From assembly GCF_032062135.1 (NCBI RefSeq), contig NC_092859.1, positions 129,887,103 to 129,951,102 of the forward strand: a stretch of 64,000 bases of DNA, read 5' to 3'. Source of the stretch: Pyxicephalus adspersus. Lineage: Eukaryota > Chordata > Amphibia > Anura > Pyxicephalidae. The notes beneath the pieces are model-generated. The model ran no database searches. It had not been told where the DNA came from and saw only the letters and a list, made by a program, of their open reading frames with translations. Positions 11,410-23,300 of the stretch are shown here, piece after piece; the first letter of the stretch is position 1; each line of letters begins with the position of its first letter. The translations under genes and the position numbers were made by a program.

Positions 11410-11582
11410 GTCACTATCTGTCCCTCAAAGGGGCTCACAATCTAATGTCCCTCCCAAAGTCATATGTCATTATTACAGTCTAAGGTTAATTTTGGGGAAG
11501 CCAAAAAAACCTAACTGCAGGTTTGTGGGAAGTGGGAGGAAACCGCAGTACCCGGAGGAAACCCACACAGACACAGGGGGAG
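11410..11582 (-). mobile_element. SINE fragment, reverse orientation
   Basis: On the minus strand the order is a GGTTTCCTCCGGGTACTGCG block, then TTAGGTTTTTTTGGCTTCCCC, then the ATTAGATTGTGAGCCCC TTTGAGGGACAG segment. This is the same body as the SINE at 49238-49526 and the fragment at 27632-27862. Both the tRNA-like head and the LINE-like tail are missing, so it is truncated at both ends. Confidence 0.75.
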
Positions 11583-12040
11583 CCTCTTGCTCCTGCACTT
11601 TCAAAAATTTTTGACCAGTGGATTTTTTTATGAATACTGTAGTGAAAGTGATGCAAAGTGGGCATATTGTTTTAATAACTAATGCATGTTGTTTAAATTG
11701 CACGTTTTTCCATTACAAGTGATACATTTGCATCATCAAATCCAGCCTATGCACCTAAGCTTGCATTCTACTTGCAATTTTTCTATTCACTGCAATAAAC
11801 AGAAAAATTATAAATCACACATTTCAATCAAGATGCACAGCCTTCTCTAAAAAAGAACTATCTGGCTGGATCATGGGTGATTTTGAATCAGAAAAGGTTT
11901 TTGTTGGCTTAGCAGTTCACTCCGGTTCTTCCTGCTTTCTTGTCACCTGCATTTGCTCACCATTTTTAACAAATGGATGGAGCAGCTGTGTAGTTGAAAC
12001 ATGTATACTGGATTGCATGATTCCTCTGTTGACATTATAT
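11583..12040. other. No gene recognised
   Basis: Spacer between the SINE fragment and the hammerhead-like motif. The sequence just before 12041 may belong to the same element as the motif, but its left boundary is not visible. Confidence 0.5.
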
Positions 12041-12075
12041 CCTGAAGAAAAGGCTTTATAACTGCGAAACACAAT
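12041..12075 (+). repeat. Recurrent CCTGAAGAA...GCGAAAC motif, copy 1
   Basis: CCTGAAGAA at 12041, a short variable middle, then GCGAAAC at 12064-12070. It is one of five occurrences in the window (also 17541, 39016, 44701 reverse, 58884). The right side is cut at once by the CpG-rich MITE at 12076, so its downstream part is lost here. The middle makes at best a weak stem in this copy. See findings for the hammerhead-ribozyme comparison. Confidence 0.6.
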
Positions 12076-12304
12076 GCCCCTGATTCATCAATAAAATCCG
12101 CGCTCGCTGGAAGCGCGAAAGTACGCGCGGCCATCAATCGCGGTTTACCGCGGTCCGGACTCGAGTGTCAGTAAAAAGCTGTCGGATAAGCGCGGCTCCG
12201 TGCGCGAGCTTTTCCGGTTGTTGAATAGCGCGATCGTGCACGATTCCGGATCGCTAATACGAATGCGCGACCGATAATCCGATTTTGCTTGATGAATCAG
12301 GGGC
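12076..12304. mobile_element. CpG-rich palindromic MITE, copy 1
   Basis: Inverted ends GCCCCTGATTCATCAA and TTGATGAATCAGGGGC. The interior is dense in CG dinucleotides (GCGCTCGCTGGAAGCGCG, TCGCGGTTTACCGCGG, AAGCGCGGCTCCGTGCGCG, GCGCGATCGTGCACG), in strong contrast to the CpG-poor surroundings. The two halves are not mirror copies, so this is a composite of several small hairpins between the TIRs. No ORF. Copy 2 (31589-31870) is in the opposite orientation and a half copy is at 61339-61484. Confidence 0.88.
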
Positions 12305-14106
12305 AAAGAGCAAGATGTCATCAAGTCTCACTATTAGATAGCCACAGTAGGTTTAGATGGAACAAGGCACATGACAAATCTACAAAGTCTACAGATTAAG
12401 GTTTACTACGTAAAACTAAGGCCAAATTCCAGTGTTTTTTTTGTTTTTTTTTTACTGATAAGATCAAGTAGCAAACAATTCAAAAATAAATCCATAAAAA
12501 AAATTGCAGAATCTGGTCATTTTAAGTTCACTGTTCGCTGTAGAACTAAATGTGATTTTGCAGGCACACTTTGGCTTCCTCTGTAAAGTATTCTGTTTAT
12601 GTTTGTATGATTCTTCCAGGGACAATCTCATCCTTCCTACTGCTAGAGTATTCATAAACATGATGTAGACTTATTATAAAGAATACAGTTGCCTTGCTAG
12701 TCAAGCTGAGTTACAACAACCATCGTTTCCTGCAATTTGCTGAAATTCAGTCTCCGGCACACCATCAGACTTTCTCTGTAGGTGTTTCCCAGTTGCATCA
12801 AACAAAGAAGCACTATCGAAAGGAAACAAGCAAAACAAAGCCATGCCGGTTCACACGAACCTTTGTGTAAACTACTGGACTTTGCAAAATGGCATTTTTT
12901 TATAGTTTTTCAAAACAGCAGCATATTTTGATACAGTCAGACAAGAATTCCTAAGGTCAGACACATCATCTATACAAAAAGCATCCTGAGGGATTCTTGT
13001 AAGTATTATCTCAAGGCCTTTCACCTTCCTCTTAAGCACAGCTGGCCATCATCATGCCATCAATCCATTTCTAGTGCTCTACCTGGTATATAAATTCTGT
13101 GGAGTGAAAACACTAAGGTTTATAGTATGTCGTTATGATCAAGAAAGCTTTTTCACTTAAAGATAAGTGAATCAACTTTTGATTTTTTTTATAATAGGAA
13201 CTATGAATCTTCAATATTTCAATTATAGGTCAAGAATAGTGAGGCAATCCAGGGTACAGTTATCTTTTGTGAGTGTTCACATAATAGGATTCAGTTCTTT
13301 ACTAAGTTATGCTACCTTTAGCCTAAAATAACATTAGTTCAACTTAAAATTTTATATCTTCACGTTAATATTTATGAGATTATGCAATCTATATAAAAGC
13401 AGCACAGAACAGAGCACAAAAGAATATATTATCACTTGACATTTTTAGTGGTTTGGATCTACCACACAGTTTAAAGGCCAAAGCTTTTAGATTTATTTAT
13501 TAAAGTACTGAATATGGAATAGTCTGTACATATGTTTAGAGTTTACTGTCCAGGGCAATTGTTAGGGCTATGATTTCGTGGAATACCCCAAAACACTCTG
13601 GGGCTAATTTTTAACAAAATTTGATGAATACATTTTGATTAAGAGATGTTTTGTATTTTTGTCTTTTGGTACCAGCCTTAATTTTTTAAAGAAGGCTACT
13701 AAAAATATAATTAAATTTCTATGCAGCTCGACTACAATTTTACAAAAAAAAAAAAACAAGCTTTAAAATAGGAGAAAAACAGTTTATTGCACATCTAATA
13801 CATAAGGCCACATTATTTTTGCTGACTATTGATGTTCTAACAAGATGCATAGAAAAAAAAAATAATTCTGTTTGCCTGAGTAAACACATTTAATTTTTGT
13901 ATATTTTATTTTTGTATGACTAAGGTAGCCAGGAAGGTTTGCTAAGTCTTTGCCCACTTCTTCCTTCTCTCAATTTCCATGCCATTTCCAACTTCTTACC
14001 TAAATAAATTAGACTTCACACTCTTTTTGGGGAATGGACTCGCAGGCCACTTTATTGTCACCCCTTTTTTCTTAAGGTAACCAATCTAATATATATTAAG
14101 ATACAC

Positions 14107-14109
<3 letters not shown>
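12305..14109. other. No gene recognised
   Basis: AT-rich sequence. Poly-A/T runs occur near 12436-12452 and 13743. No genes or repeat families recognised. Confidence 0.5.

Positions 14110-14147
<38 letters not shown>
14110..14147. repeat. (TA)n dinucleotide repeat
   Basis: Uninterrupted alternating AT tract of about 38 bp. Confidence 0.95.
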
Positions 14148-14152
<5 letters not shown>

Positions 14153-15989
14153 AAACTGTCAATACATTTTACATCAGGTATATTCTCACGATATTAACAG
14201 TATAACAACAAACAAACCTGGATGCAGGTTCTCAAAGGCAACTCGCACCCAACCATGTCGCCTTTCGCCTATTTTATTGCTCTCAATTGCACAAGATCCT
14301 ATGATCTCGGGAATAAAGTCCTTATTTGCAGATCCCTTTCACCACCACCAAAAAGTCAAACACATTTCCCCTTAACTTGAAATTATGCCACACCTGAGAT
14401 CACATATTTAATTATCCCGCCCAATGTTGCCCCCAAGGACCTCAAAATCCCCTTTCATACGACTACCCTTCTATCCTCATACCGTGACCTGCACAAAACA
14501 CTAATTTATTATTAAATGCTGCAACCATTTTACCACCTTCTTACATACAGGAATCACTGTCAGAAATTTTAAGGTATTGCACAGGACTGGATAGTCTGAC
14601 ACAGAGATAGGCCAGCTATAAAACTCACAGTGGAGCATTTCAGATTACACCAAGAGAGCTGCTCTCCCAATGCTCAGCCCAGTCTTCAGTCAGTAGGCTG
14701 TCAGTTTTACAGCTGGTCATCTGGATTACAAATTGTAGAATGAACTCTCATCCTAGCTGCACCCCCAGCCCTTTCCCCGCCACTCCCAATGAGCCTAAAA
14801 TAAAATCATCTCATGCCTACACGTTGACTAAGTCCTGCAGTATAGCATTTGAAAGCTAGAAAACTTCTGCATCCATCAGCTGTGTGAACAAGGTCTAAAA
14901 TATTTTTCGGTAATAAGGAAACATCACCATGGATTTTCACCTAAAGGTTACATATTTTAAAATAGACATAGCTAAAAAACATAACATAAAAAATAGTTAA
15001 TGAATAATACAACGAACCATAAATTTCAGTTTAATAGCTAAAAGGTGACAAAACTAACTTCTGCTTCATGTTCACACTTACACAGGAGACAGTATTAAGT
15101 CAAATTCACAAAACCTGAGAGGGCAATGTGAATCCATATTTTTGATGAGCAATAGGGTCGTGTCCTTTATTCTTGCATACTATCATACTGGGATTGCCCA
15201 ACTGCTCTCTAACATCATTTCCACATTGTGTTGTCCTCTGTGTTATAGGATATCCGTCTTTTATTTACTGTCAACCAGCAAAAAGCAGGCGGAAAGATGC
15301 AAGACAAATTATTTTCTGTCTGATTTCCCAAATGTATCTGAAGCCACTGACTTTCACTGAAAATGTACAGTACTTTCATTGTACTCTGAGTTAGTGCTGA
15401 AACTGAAAAGACTTTGAACATAAAAAAACTGTACACTATGATTTCATTATTTTATTGGGTATTGGATTGTAGCCATGATTACATTATACTGCCTTTGCCT
15501 AACTGTTGCCATGAATAATCCTTCTGCAACAAAATAAAAATATTATTATATAGTGGTACAATCCCAAGAAATGTATTTGCGAAACATGGAGTTCTAAAGA
15601 GTTTAGTTTAGCAGAAATAATGGTGCATTTTTAAAGAAAACCATAAGAGTGTACAGTTTAAAAAATATATTTTATTATTTCATGTTATCCTTTGGACTTC
15701 TTACCACTGCAGCATAACCCCCTTTTATTTTGTGATTTCCTTATTGGCTTTTCAGTTAAGACTAATTAGTTTCAAATGTTATTATACTTTTTCCAGAATT
15801 TAAAAACATTGGGAAAGTTCTATGGGCCCATTCTGTTTTACATTCACAATGCTGCATACATCAAAGATAACTACTGTTATGTTCAAGAATATACATTTCT
15901 GAAGTGCTGCTCCCTGTGTATACTAAATTATCATTTGTTTTTCTGTTTTTAATTTTTGTTTAATTTCCTTGCAGTCATCATACTCTCTG
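14148..15989. other. No gene recognised; C-rich segment at its start
   Basis: 14220-14540 is C-rich and A-rich on the plus strand with few G's. Its texture and one block (CCCC.AGGACCTCAAA) resemble 56180-56460, so both may be pieces of an unidentified element. The rest is ordinary AT-rich spacer. ORFs of 72-73 codons at 15142-15436 overlap one another on both strands and show no domains. Confidence 0.4.
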
Positions 15990-16590
15990 CACTATGCAAG
16001 TTTTTCATAAAGGACAAAATTGGACAAGAAAAGATTGGACAAAAAGTTGTCTACTCTGATAAGTCATGATTTCTGCTGCAACATTTGGATTGTAGGGTCA
16101 GAATTTTGCATCATTAACATGAAAACATGGATTAATTCTTGTAGCAACAGTTTAGGCTGGTGGTGGTGTAATGTTGTAATGATGGTATGTTTGGGCAACT
16201 TAGTACCAATTAAGCATTGTTTCAATGCCACACTGACCATGTCCATCTTTTTTCAGTGTAGCAGCATATTTTTTCTTCAGACTTCAGTGTATCCACCTTA
16301 TGATGGCTACTTTTAGCAGGATAATGCTCCATGTCACAGAGCTCAGATCATCTTTCATTAAACTGTTTTCTTAAATGGTACCCACAGTCACCAGATCTCA
16401 ATCAAAAAGAACACTTTTGGGATGTGGTGGAATAGGAGATCGGCATCATGGTTGTGCAGCTGAGAAATCTGCAATGACTGCATGATACTATCATGTCACT
16501 ATGATCAAATTCCAGAGGATGCCATAAACTACTACAGGTATGCAAAAGATCTACAAGAAGAAATTATTGCTAAATAACTTGGCTTCTTAG
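15990..16590 (+). pseudogene. Degenerate Tc1-like transposase, second half
   Basis: Plus-strand DNA preserves the order of a Tc1-type DDE transposase C-terminal half. An 'F.SDES.F' region appears as TCTACTCTGATAAGTCATG. Next come a GTAGGGTCAGAATTTTGC block, a GGCTGGTGGTGG glycine block, the DNA for 'Y.QDNA..H' (AGCAGGATAATGCTCCATG, 16315-16333), and 'SPDLN...E..WDVV' (CACCAGATCTCAATC and TTTTGGGATGTGGTGG, 16389-16428). Multiple frameshifts, small deletions and stops break the frame, so no long ORF survives (the longest is 98 codons). The 5' half is not seen. The remnant ends close to the TIR element that begins at 16601. Confidence 0.8.
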
Positions 16591-16600
16591 GCCAAAGATA

Positions 16601-17159
16601 TACCATATTTTCTGCACTATAAGACGCACCTGACCATAGGACACACCTAGGTTTAGAGGAGAAAAACAAGAAAAAAAATATTCTGAACCAGTATTATATT
16701 ATGCAGTTATCTACCCTGCTACATGGAGCATGTCCTTTCATTACGGCCCCTCCTGTGTAGGCTTTGCCTACTGTGTCCCCCTGCACTGAGAAGCCCCATG
16801 AATGTCTCCTCTCCCCTCCATGACACATTTGTGTCACCCTGTCCTGTGTGCTTCATTACTTGTCCTGTGTGTCCATTGTCATTACCTGTCCTGCGTGTCT
16901 GGTGTCAGGGCTGTGAGTGGCGGCTGGGCTCTGCAAGCCGGGCTCTGCAAGCCGGGCTCCTCTGTCTTGCTGACCATGTCCTCTATGTTACTGCTGAATT
17001 GCACTGGAAGGACAGAGCTGGCCACCACACACATACACACGTAGTGCAGCTGTAACCTCTCTGGCTGTGCAGGAATATTTGCTCCATAAGACGCACAGAT
17101 ATTTTCCCCCCCACTTTTGGGGTGAAAAAAGTGCGTCTTTTGGAGCGAAAAATATGGTA
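16601..17159. mobile_element. TIR element, CCATATTTT...ATAAGACGCAC family
   Basis: The left end is TACCATATTTTCTGCACTAT followed by AAGACGCACC. The right end is GTGCGTCTTTTGGAGCGAAA followed by AATATGGTA. The ends are inverted and TA-bounded, which fits a Tc1/mariner-type MITE. The interior (about 16720-17060) is C/T-rich. It contains TGTCCTGTGTG-type repeats at about 16840-16890 and a GCTCTGCAAGCCGG doublet at about 16928-16956. ORFs of 80-110 codons inside lie in low-complexity sequence and are not credible. Confidence 0.75.
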
Positions 17160-17540
17160 CTTACGTTTTCCACATCTACATATATTTTGGTATATATATG
17201 CTTTTTGCTTTTTTTGCCTTTACTTAAAATATCAATAAACATCTGCAAGATTTATTTGGTGATTATTATCTAATCATAGCAATATCATATGAAGTCATTA
17301 TAATCAAGACAATTTTTTGGTCATTAATGTTAGACTAATACCCCCTTGGACAGTATACCATTGGAAGATTTACATACCATCAATCTTTACCATAGGACTA
17401 TCACAGTGATGTTAATTTATCGCTAATTCAAATAATTCTCAAACACACAACCAACACAACACGGTCAATTTTCTTTTGAAATCCATAACACAGTGTTCAT
17501 TGAAAACTCACAACAAACAGAATAGCCTGATTTCTTAAAA
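17160..17540. other. No gene recognised
   Basis: AT-rich spacer before the second hammerhead-like motif. It may include the upstream part of the element carrying that motif. Confidence 0.45.
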
Positions 17541-17580
17541 TTCCCTGAAAAAGCCCCCATTGGGGGAAACGTGTTGGGTA
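17541..17580 (+). repeat. Recurrent CCTGAA.AAGC...GAAAC motif, copy 2
   Basis: CCTGAAAAAGC at 17544, a strong stem of C's at 17554-17558 against G's at 17562-17566, then GAAACGTGTTGGG. The stem sequence differs completely from the one in copy 4 (GCC/GGC) yet pairs, which suggests the pairing is what is kept. In hammerhead terms the G of the CUGANGA box is replaced by A here. Confidence 0.6.
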
Positions 17581-18816
17581 AAAGAGATCAACATTCATTC
17601 TGTTTATGCTTTATATTTTATATTCTATTTTTGTAATTAACAATGGAAACCTTATGTTGAATAGACATGCTCAGCTTTAAATATGTACTAGCTGAGCAGA
17701 CCTCTGTGAGAACACAGCTTTTTCCTCTTTCTTGTTGTTATCTTGAGTATTTGTTAATAAATTAGTTTTATAAGCATCTCCTCCTCAAAAAATGTATCTT
17801 AAAAGCTTGCTTTCTATTTTTCTTCTAAATATTCATATGTTTACCATTACTCACTTGCTAGTAGGTGACCTGGAGCTGTCCCAGGCAAGCAGATCCTTGT
17901 GCATTGATTTTCAGAAGGTTGCAAACCTTAGCAAGTGGTGCATTTTTTAAATTTTTCAGTGTAACAGCAAAAAAAATTAAATTGCAAAAAAATTAGTTTT
18001 GAAAAAAAAAATTAAATTGAAAAAAAAGCTATTTGTGTGTTCAAATATGTTGAAAACCAGTTTTCTTTGAGGGTTATTACTTTTTTTTACATGACTATAG
18101 ATAGTAATCAGGAGCAAATACCTAGCATTTGCTTTTATTATGGAATTTGCAAAAATGGCATCTACTGTATGTTTCTACATTTTTATCTTTATATTTATTC
18201 AAGACTTGCTTATAAAATCCTTATTTAAGATAAGGTGTGAATGAATAAAGAAAGAAGAATGGTAATAACAAAGTCAGAGAATGCACTTCTGGTTTCCATC
18301 ACATTACAGTATCCCATTATTCTTCATTACTGCTGCTGAACACTCTGAATTGGAGATAAATAGCTAAGTCTATGGTGTGCATATTTGAGTGACTCAAAAT
18401 GTGAACTCCACACGAACGCTCTGCTGAAATAAATAAGACAATCTGTTACCTTTCCTTTCATTGTGTTTTCATCATTAATGCAACCCTAACATCTTGTTTT
18501 TACACAGAGGATGAAAGTATGCACACAAAGCCCAAGGTTACCAGATACACAATTTGTAAATTTTCCTATGTAAATTAGCGCACCACAAGGGGCTTAGCAC
18601 TTTCCAGTTTGCTTTTCACATAGTTCAGATGTATGATATGACTAGGAGCACCTATCATTAAAATGCATCAATATAGCAGTAGATACTATGTAGGTTTTGG
18701 TTGTAAATATCTAACTAGAATAACACAAAACTAAACTGCTTAACATATCTGTGAAAGTCTATCCTAGTGAACTTGTTAATTAGATGTAAATCATGAAACC
18801 ATACCAAGGTATAATG
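17581..18816. other. No gene recognised
   Basis: AT-rich spacer with A-rich tracts at about 17969-18026. Confidence 0.5.
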
Positions 18817-19014
18817 AGCCTGATTTATTAAAGGCTGAAGAATATACGCCTGGGTGATCCAGCAAACCTGTAATGAATCTGGTCTAGGATTAAACATTTG
18901 ATAACAATTAGCAAATTACTTTTAGGAAATCTTTTTCAGGTTTTCTGGATCACCCAGGTTTACTGATGAAAGTGTATCTTCTCCAGCTTTAGAAAGCTTT
19001 AATAAATTAGGCTC
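18817..19014. mobile_element. Palindromic MITE, GATTTATTAAAGC family
   Basis: GAGCCTGATTTATTAAAGGC to CTTTAATAAATTAGGCTC. Both arms carry GGTGATCCAGCAAACCTG or its inverse CTGGATCACCCAGG, with GTCTAGGATTAAACATTTG in the centre. A short stretch of the left arm (the TACACTTTCATCAGTGAAG block) is reduced. The termini match for about 16 bp. Confidence 0.85.
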
Positions 19015-19796
19015 AATGTCTTTACACTGCAAAAGGTAGACTGGATAAGAGTCTTCCTTCATAGCAGATGGAATCTGTATCACACTTTACTGCTTGGGAG
19101 CATCTAAGGTGGTCAATATGAATTCCTCCTTTAACTAAACCATCATTGTAATCTACGTGTGGTTTTAGGCTTTTTGACAGAACAGAAAATGAGACAAAAT
19201 CATCCCATCTTGTCTGACAGAGGTCAGGCAGAACAAGAGGGAAAGGGACATTAGGCTCAAATCACAAAAGTTTAAAGCAAGACAACAATTTATATCAACC
19301 AAAGACTATCATTTCGGTAATCTCACTGGATCTCTGTTGAAAATGATATTTTTAGAAAACAACGATCCCTTTCCTGGTGGTGCATTCAATGACCTGAGCT
19401 TATGGGTTAAATTGATTAGAGGGATGTGTAGAACCCATATGAGTATTTTATTGCTGTGTGTGCCACCATAAGGGATTTCTTCTTGTTCTGTGGGGGAGCT
19501 GCTTCAAGTATCTGACCCAACCCGTCTTGGCTGAGGCGTGGACAGTCACTGTGAGGAGGCCTACTAAGTGCCCAGGGTAATAAGTGAGCCTGGTAAGGGC
19601 ACATTTCTGGTCCCTCACAGCTAGTATTCAGAAGTTCAAAGTGTACCAAGAAAACATCCCCTACAACAACATACTACCACTCCCAGTCTGAACTGTTGAT
19701 AAAAGGCAGAAAGGATCATTGCTTCCTTTATGCTGTTCATGTCAAATTTTTACTCTTCCACCTGAATGTCATCTAAGGGGCTTACATGTAGTCATT
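19015..19796. other. No gene recognised
   Basis: Spacer between two palindromic MITE copies, with no recognised content. Confidence 0.5.
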
Positions 19797-19878
19797 GGGC
19801 CTGATTTATTAAAGCTCTCTAATGCTGGGGATGATACGCTTTCATTGGTGAAGCTTGGTGATCCAGAAAACCTGCAAC
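19797..19878 (+). mobile_element. Half copy of the palindromic GATTTATTAAAGC MITE
   Basis: Only the left arm is present: GGGCCTGATTTATTAAAGCT, ATGCTGGGGATGATACG, CTTTCATTGGTGAAGC, GGTGATCCAGAAAACCTGC. It stops just before the palindrome centre, as if a hairpin arm had been lost. Confidence 0.8.
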
Positions 19879-20267
19879 AAGTAGTGTTTCAACTTACTGT
19901 TGTCTTTCTATGAACTTAAGCCCACCCTGCTATTCACCTCTCACCTTATCAAAAATTTACTTTCACCCAAAGAACTACCCACTGGATATTTTTAATTTTT
20001 CAGACTTATTCTCTGTAAACCCTTGAGATGATTGATCTTGATCTCTGCAGTTTCTAAAATACTCCAACTAGCCCAACTGGAAATAAAAACCATTCCGTAT
20101 TCAAAATTCACCTTTCTTTACCATTTTGATGCTCAGTTTGAACTTCAGCAGGCTGTCTACATGCCTAAGTGCATTGAGTTGCTGCCATGTGATTGATTAT
20201 GATATTTGTATTATTGTTTGATTGGATAATTGCAATAAATAAGAATATATAAATATATATCTATATC
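19879..20267. other. No gene recognised
   Basis: Spacer between a half MITE and a microsatellite, with no recognised content. Confidence 0.5.
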
Positions 20268-20268
20268 C

Positions 20269-20333
<65 letters not shown>
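20268..20333. repeat. (ATCT)n microsatellite
   Basis: About 16 perfect ATCT units, preceded by an imperfect ATAT/CTAT lead-in. Confidence 0.97.
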
Positions 20334-20334
<1 letters not shown>

Positions 20335-23300
20335 ATAATCAGATATTCTACACACAAGGAAAACAGTAAATGCACTGATGCCCTGTACCCTGTCATGCTT
20401 CAAACGATAAGCCATTGCATATTAGTGTCTATAATTTGAAAAACAAAACTTGAGTGATTCATTAAGACACTGCTGGTAAATTAAATAATGCTTATTTGAT
20501 CAATCTGTTTCTAATAACAGAGCAACAGATGAGGCATCATCCCAATGACTTAAATTGGCTTAGATGACTTTATAATATGATATTGGTGAGCCAGATAAGT
20601 ATGTTGTGCTACAGAGAGGCATTTATTTGTGAAATATGATCTATTTTTTACTATGCAGTCAAATATTATTAGAAGTATATGTTACAATACAGACAGAAAT
20701 GACATGTTTTATTCACCATTTTTCATGAACATTTCATAATAAAACAACCAGCTGTTTTTTCCCTAAAATGTTATTACCTATAGAAACAATAAAGACATAC
20801 TTTAGAACGTGTACCACATACTGCCTGTTGACATGTTGTCATCATTAAAGATTAAAGTTGTGTGATATGTGCACATCGTAGCAAAAAAAAAAAAAATTGT
20901 GACACTACATGTAAAAAAGAAACACTATGGCAAAATATTTAAATGTAAGTCTATCTCCGATCATCTTTCTTTTTAAAGCAGAATTACCTCTTAAAAAAAT
21001 TAAAGAATTGTGATTAGGTAAGTCTTTGATTGCAGAAGGGGCTGGTGATGTACAGTAAAATAACCCCTTACTGCCTCTGTCTCACACCTGTCCCCGTCCC
21101 ATCATAGGCGCCATTATCTTACTTCTTTTCTCCCTCCTGATTCTGATAGTTTTGGTTTAAAAAAAAAAAAGGGAGGAGTATATTTTATTGCCGAAGGGCC
21201 TTTCTACCCTTCTACAATAAAGACCTACCAGTTTTCAAATTTTCAAAGCAATATATTTAAAATATGTTTTATATACAAATATATTTTATTTCCTGTTTAA
21301 TCCATACTACTCATTTACCTTTAAAAAAAAACCCCTCTAATACCATTTTTTCCCAAGACTGTGTTCACTTGACCCTATGTGGATCCTCTTCCATTAGTGG
21401 AGATTGATATATCGCTGAAGCCCATGCTCACTGAACACTGTGAGAACCCTATCAATAGATTATTTTTTTAGCCAATGGGAAGTATCCTCATCGTCATTGT
21501 TTGATGCAGAAAAAAGTAGACAAGTGTGCTAAGTCCAAAGGTAAGAAAATTACCATTTAGTTTAGTTTTAAAAATGTTATTATTTGACTAGAAAGAGGGG
21601 AGCAGGCTGGATAGTGAGGGGCGAGATAGCTAGGTAGCCACAACTTTACCCACCTGGATTAGTAGGTAGACATACATACTTTTCCATTTAAAGCTTTCAT
21701 TTATTTGAATAATTCAAGATTTACTTCAGTAGCAGTAATGAAATATCCACATGTAAAGCTTATTTTACCTTGGAAAATATCTTCACTCACAAAAATGGTT
21801 TGGATGTGAAGAAGAATTTGGGGAACAACTGAGAAGGGAATCCCTCTTGACTTTTTGAGGCAACTCATATATAAAAGTCATATTTGTTTTCCCTTGATTT
21901 ACAGTTATTAAATTTTTAATAAGGATTGTGCAGTGACAGTGGCCATCACCCACTGTCAAAGAGAAATTATAACTATATTGCAGCACACAATGACAGCCAA
22001 CTCATAAAAATGAATGACATTCTGTATCGGAACATCTCGTAGGCTGTTCGGCATGTTAATAGCCTACTTCATCTTTCTTTAGCATAATGAGGCAGACAGT
22101 GTACCAGACTATACAATGTGAAAATGATGATTAAGAAAATTTGAATTGAAGCAAGAAGGCAACATTTAACAGTAGTTTAGACAATATCTAGATTAAAAGT
22201 TTCAATTAAAATACTGTTAGCAAGGCGTTTATCACAAAAGCAAAGCTTGGTAACCAAAGACCAGACGTTATTATGAAACATATTTTTATTGAGCAACACT
22301 TATCTTTGGAAACTGTAATTTTCAGAGAAACTGTAGATGTCCTCTTATATCCTCTGCTAATAAATTCTTTGTAACATCAATAGCACTGGGTAGAAAGAAC
22401 AGAAACTCAATGTAATGAGACATTTTAGTGATAACAGATCTGATTTAAAACTGGTATAGTGCTGTGTTAGACAATAGAAACTACTCAGCATGGTAGATGC
22501 TTACAAGTGTATTACAAGTAGCTTTGCTGTATACTGCTGCATTGTATTGCTCTTCTGTAAAATAAAAACAGCCAATATAAATATAATTGCTGCAATACAA
22601 GTATTTTGTTTAAAAACATAAAAACGAATAGACACTTCTGTCTCTAACAGTTGTTCTCGGGGGATTTGGAGTGAACTTTGGTGATGTCTGCTGTGTTCTT
22701 CACTGTTCTTGCTGATATGAAAACACATGAAGAATCATCTTGCCTTGGCTTCATTCATCTTTTATTTCATGCACCTCCCTTGCTGCATATTTATTACCCC
22801 CACAGCAGTAATCACATTACAAGTCATCAGAGGACCACCTGTGATATGAGAAAACCAAGTCCCACTCCTGTACCAATCCGTCCACTTGTACAATGGGACA
22901 TAGTCCAAAACAAGGTATCCTAGGTCAGTATTAGAAAGAAAATCATTTGTTTTGAAACCATAGGCAATACTTTTGACTAGCTAGTTCCCCTTTAAGAAGG
23001 TTGTACCTTTTACAATCTATACAATTATCATTAGACTGTCCATGATTTGAAAGTCTATCAGATGTAAACTGATTATATAGTCTTAGTAGAACGTAACACA
23101 ACACCGATATTAGTAAATCTAAAGATTATACAATCAGGATTTACCAAATTGTAAAACTGTAAAATCTACTAAATGAAAACTGGTTTTAACATTTTTATCT
23201 GAGTTGTAAAGAAAAATGTATTGTGTAACCTCATTGTAATGGTCAATGGAAATTAAAGATCTAACTGCTACCATACACAATCTGATTTTGGTTAAAAAAC

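Noticed and set aside
11583..12040. tRNA or other classical RNA gene in the spacer regions
   Set aside because: No cloverleaf or intact A and B boxes found; the only tRNA-like boxes are the degenerate ones in the SINE at 49238.
16723..17055. Overlapping ORFs rich in Cys, Leu and Pro inside the TIR element
   Set aside because: They read through short C/T-rich tandem words in two frames, so the coding look is due to low complexity.
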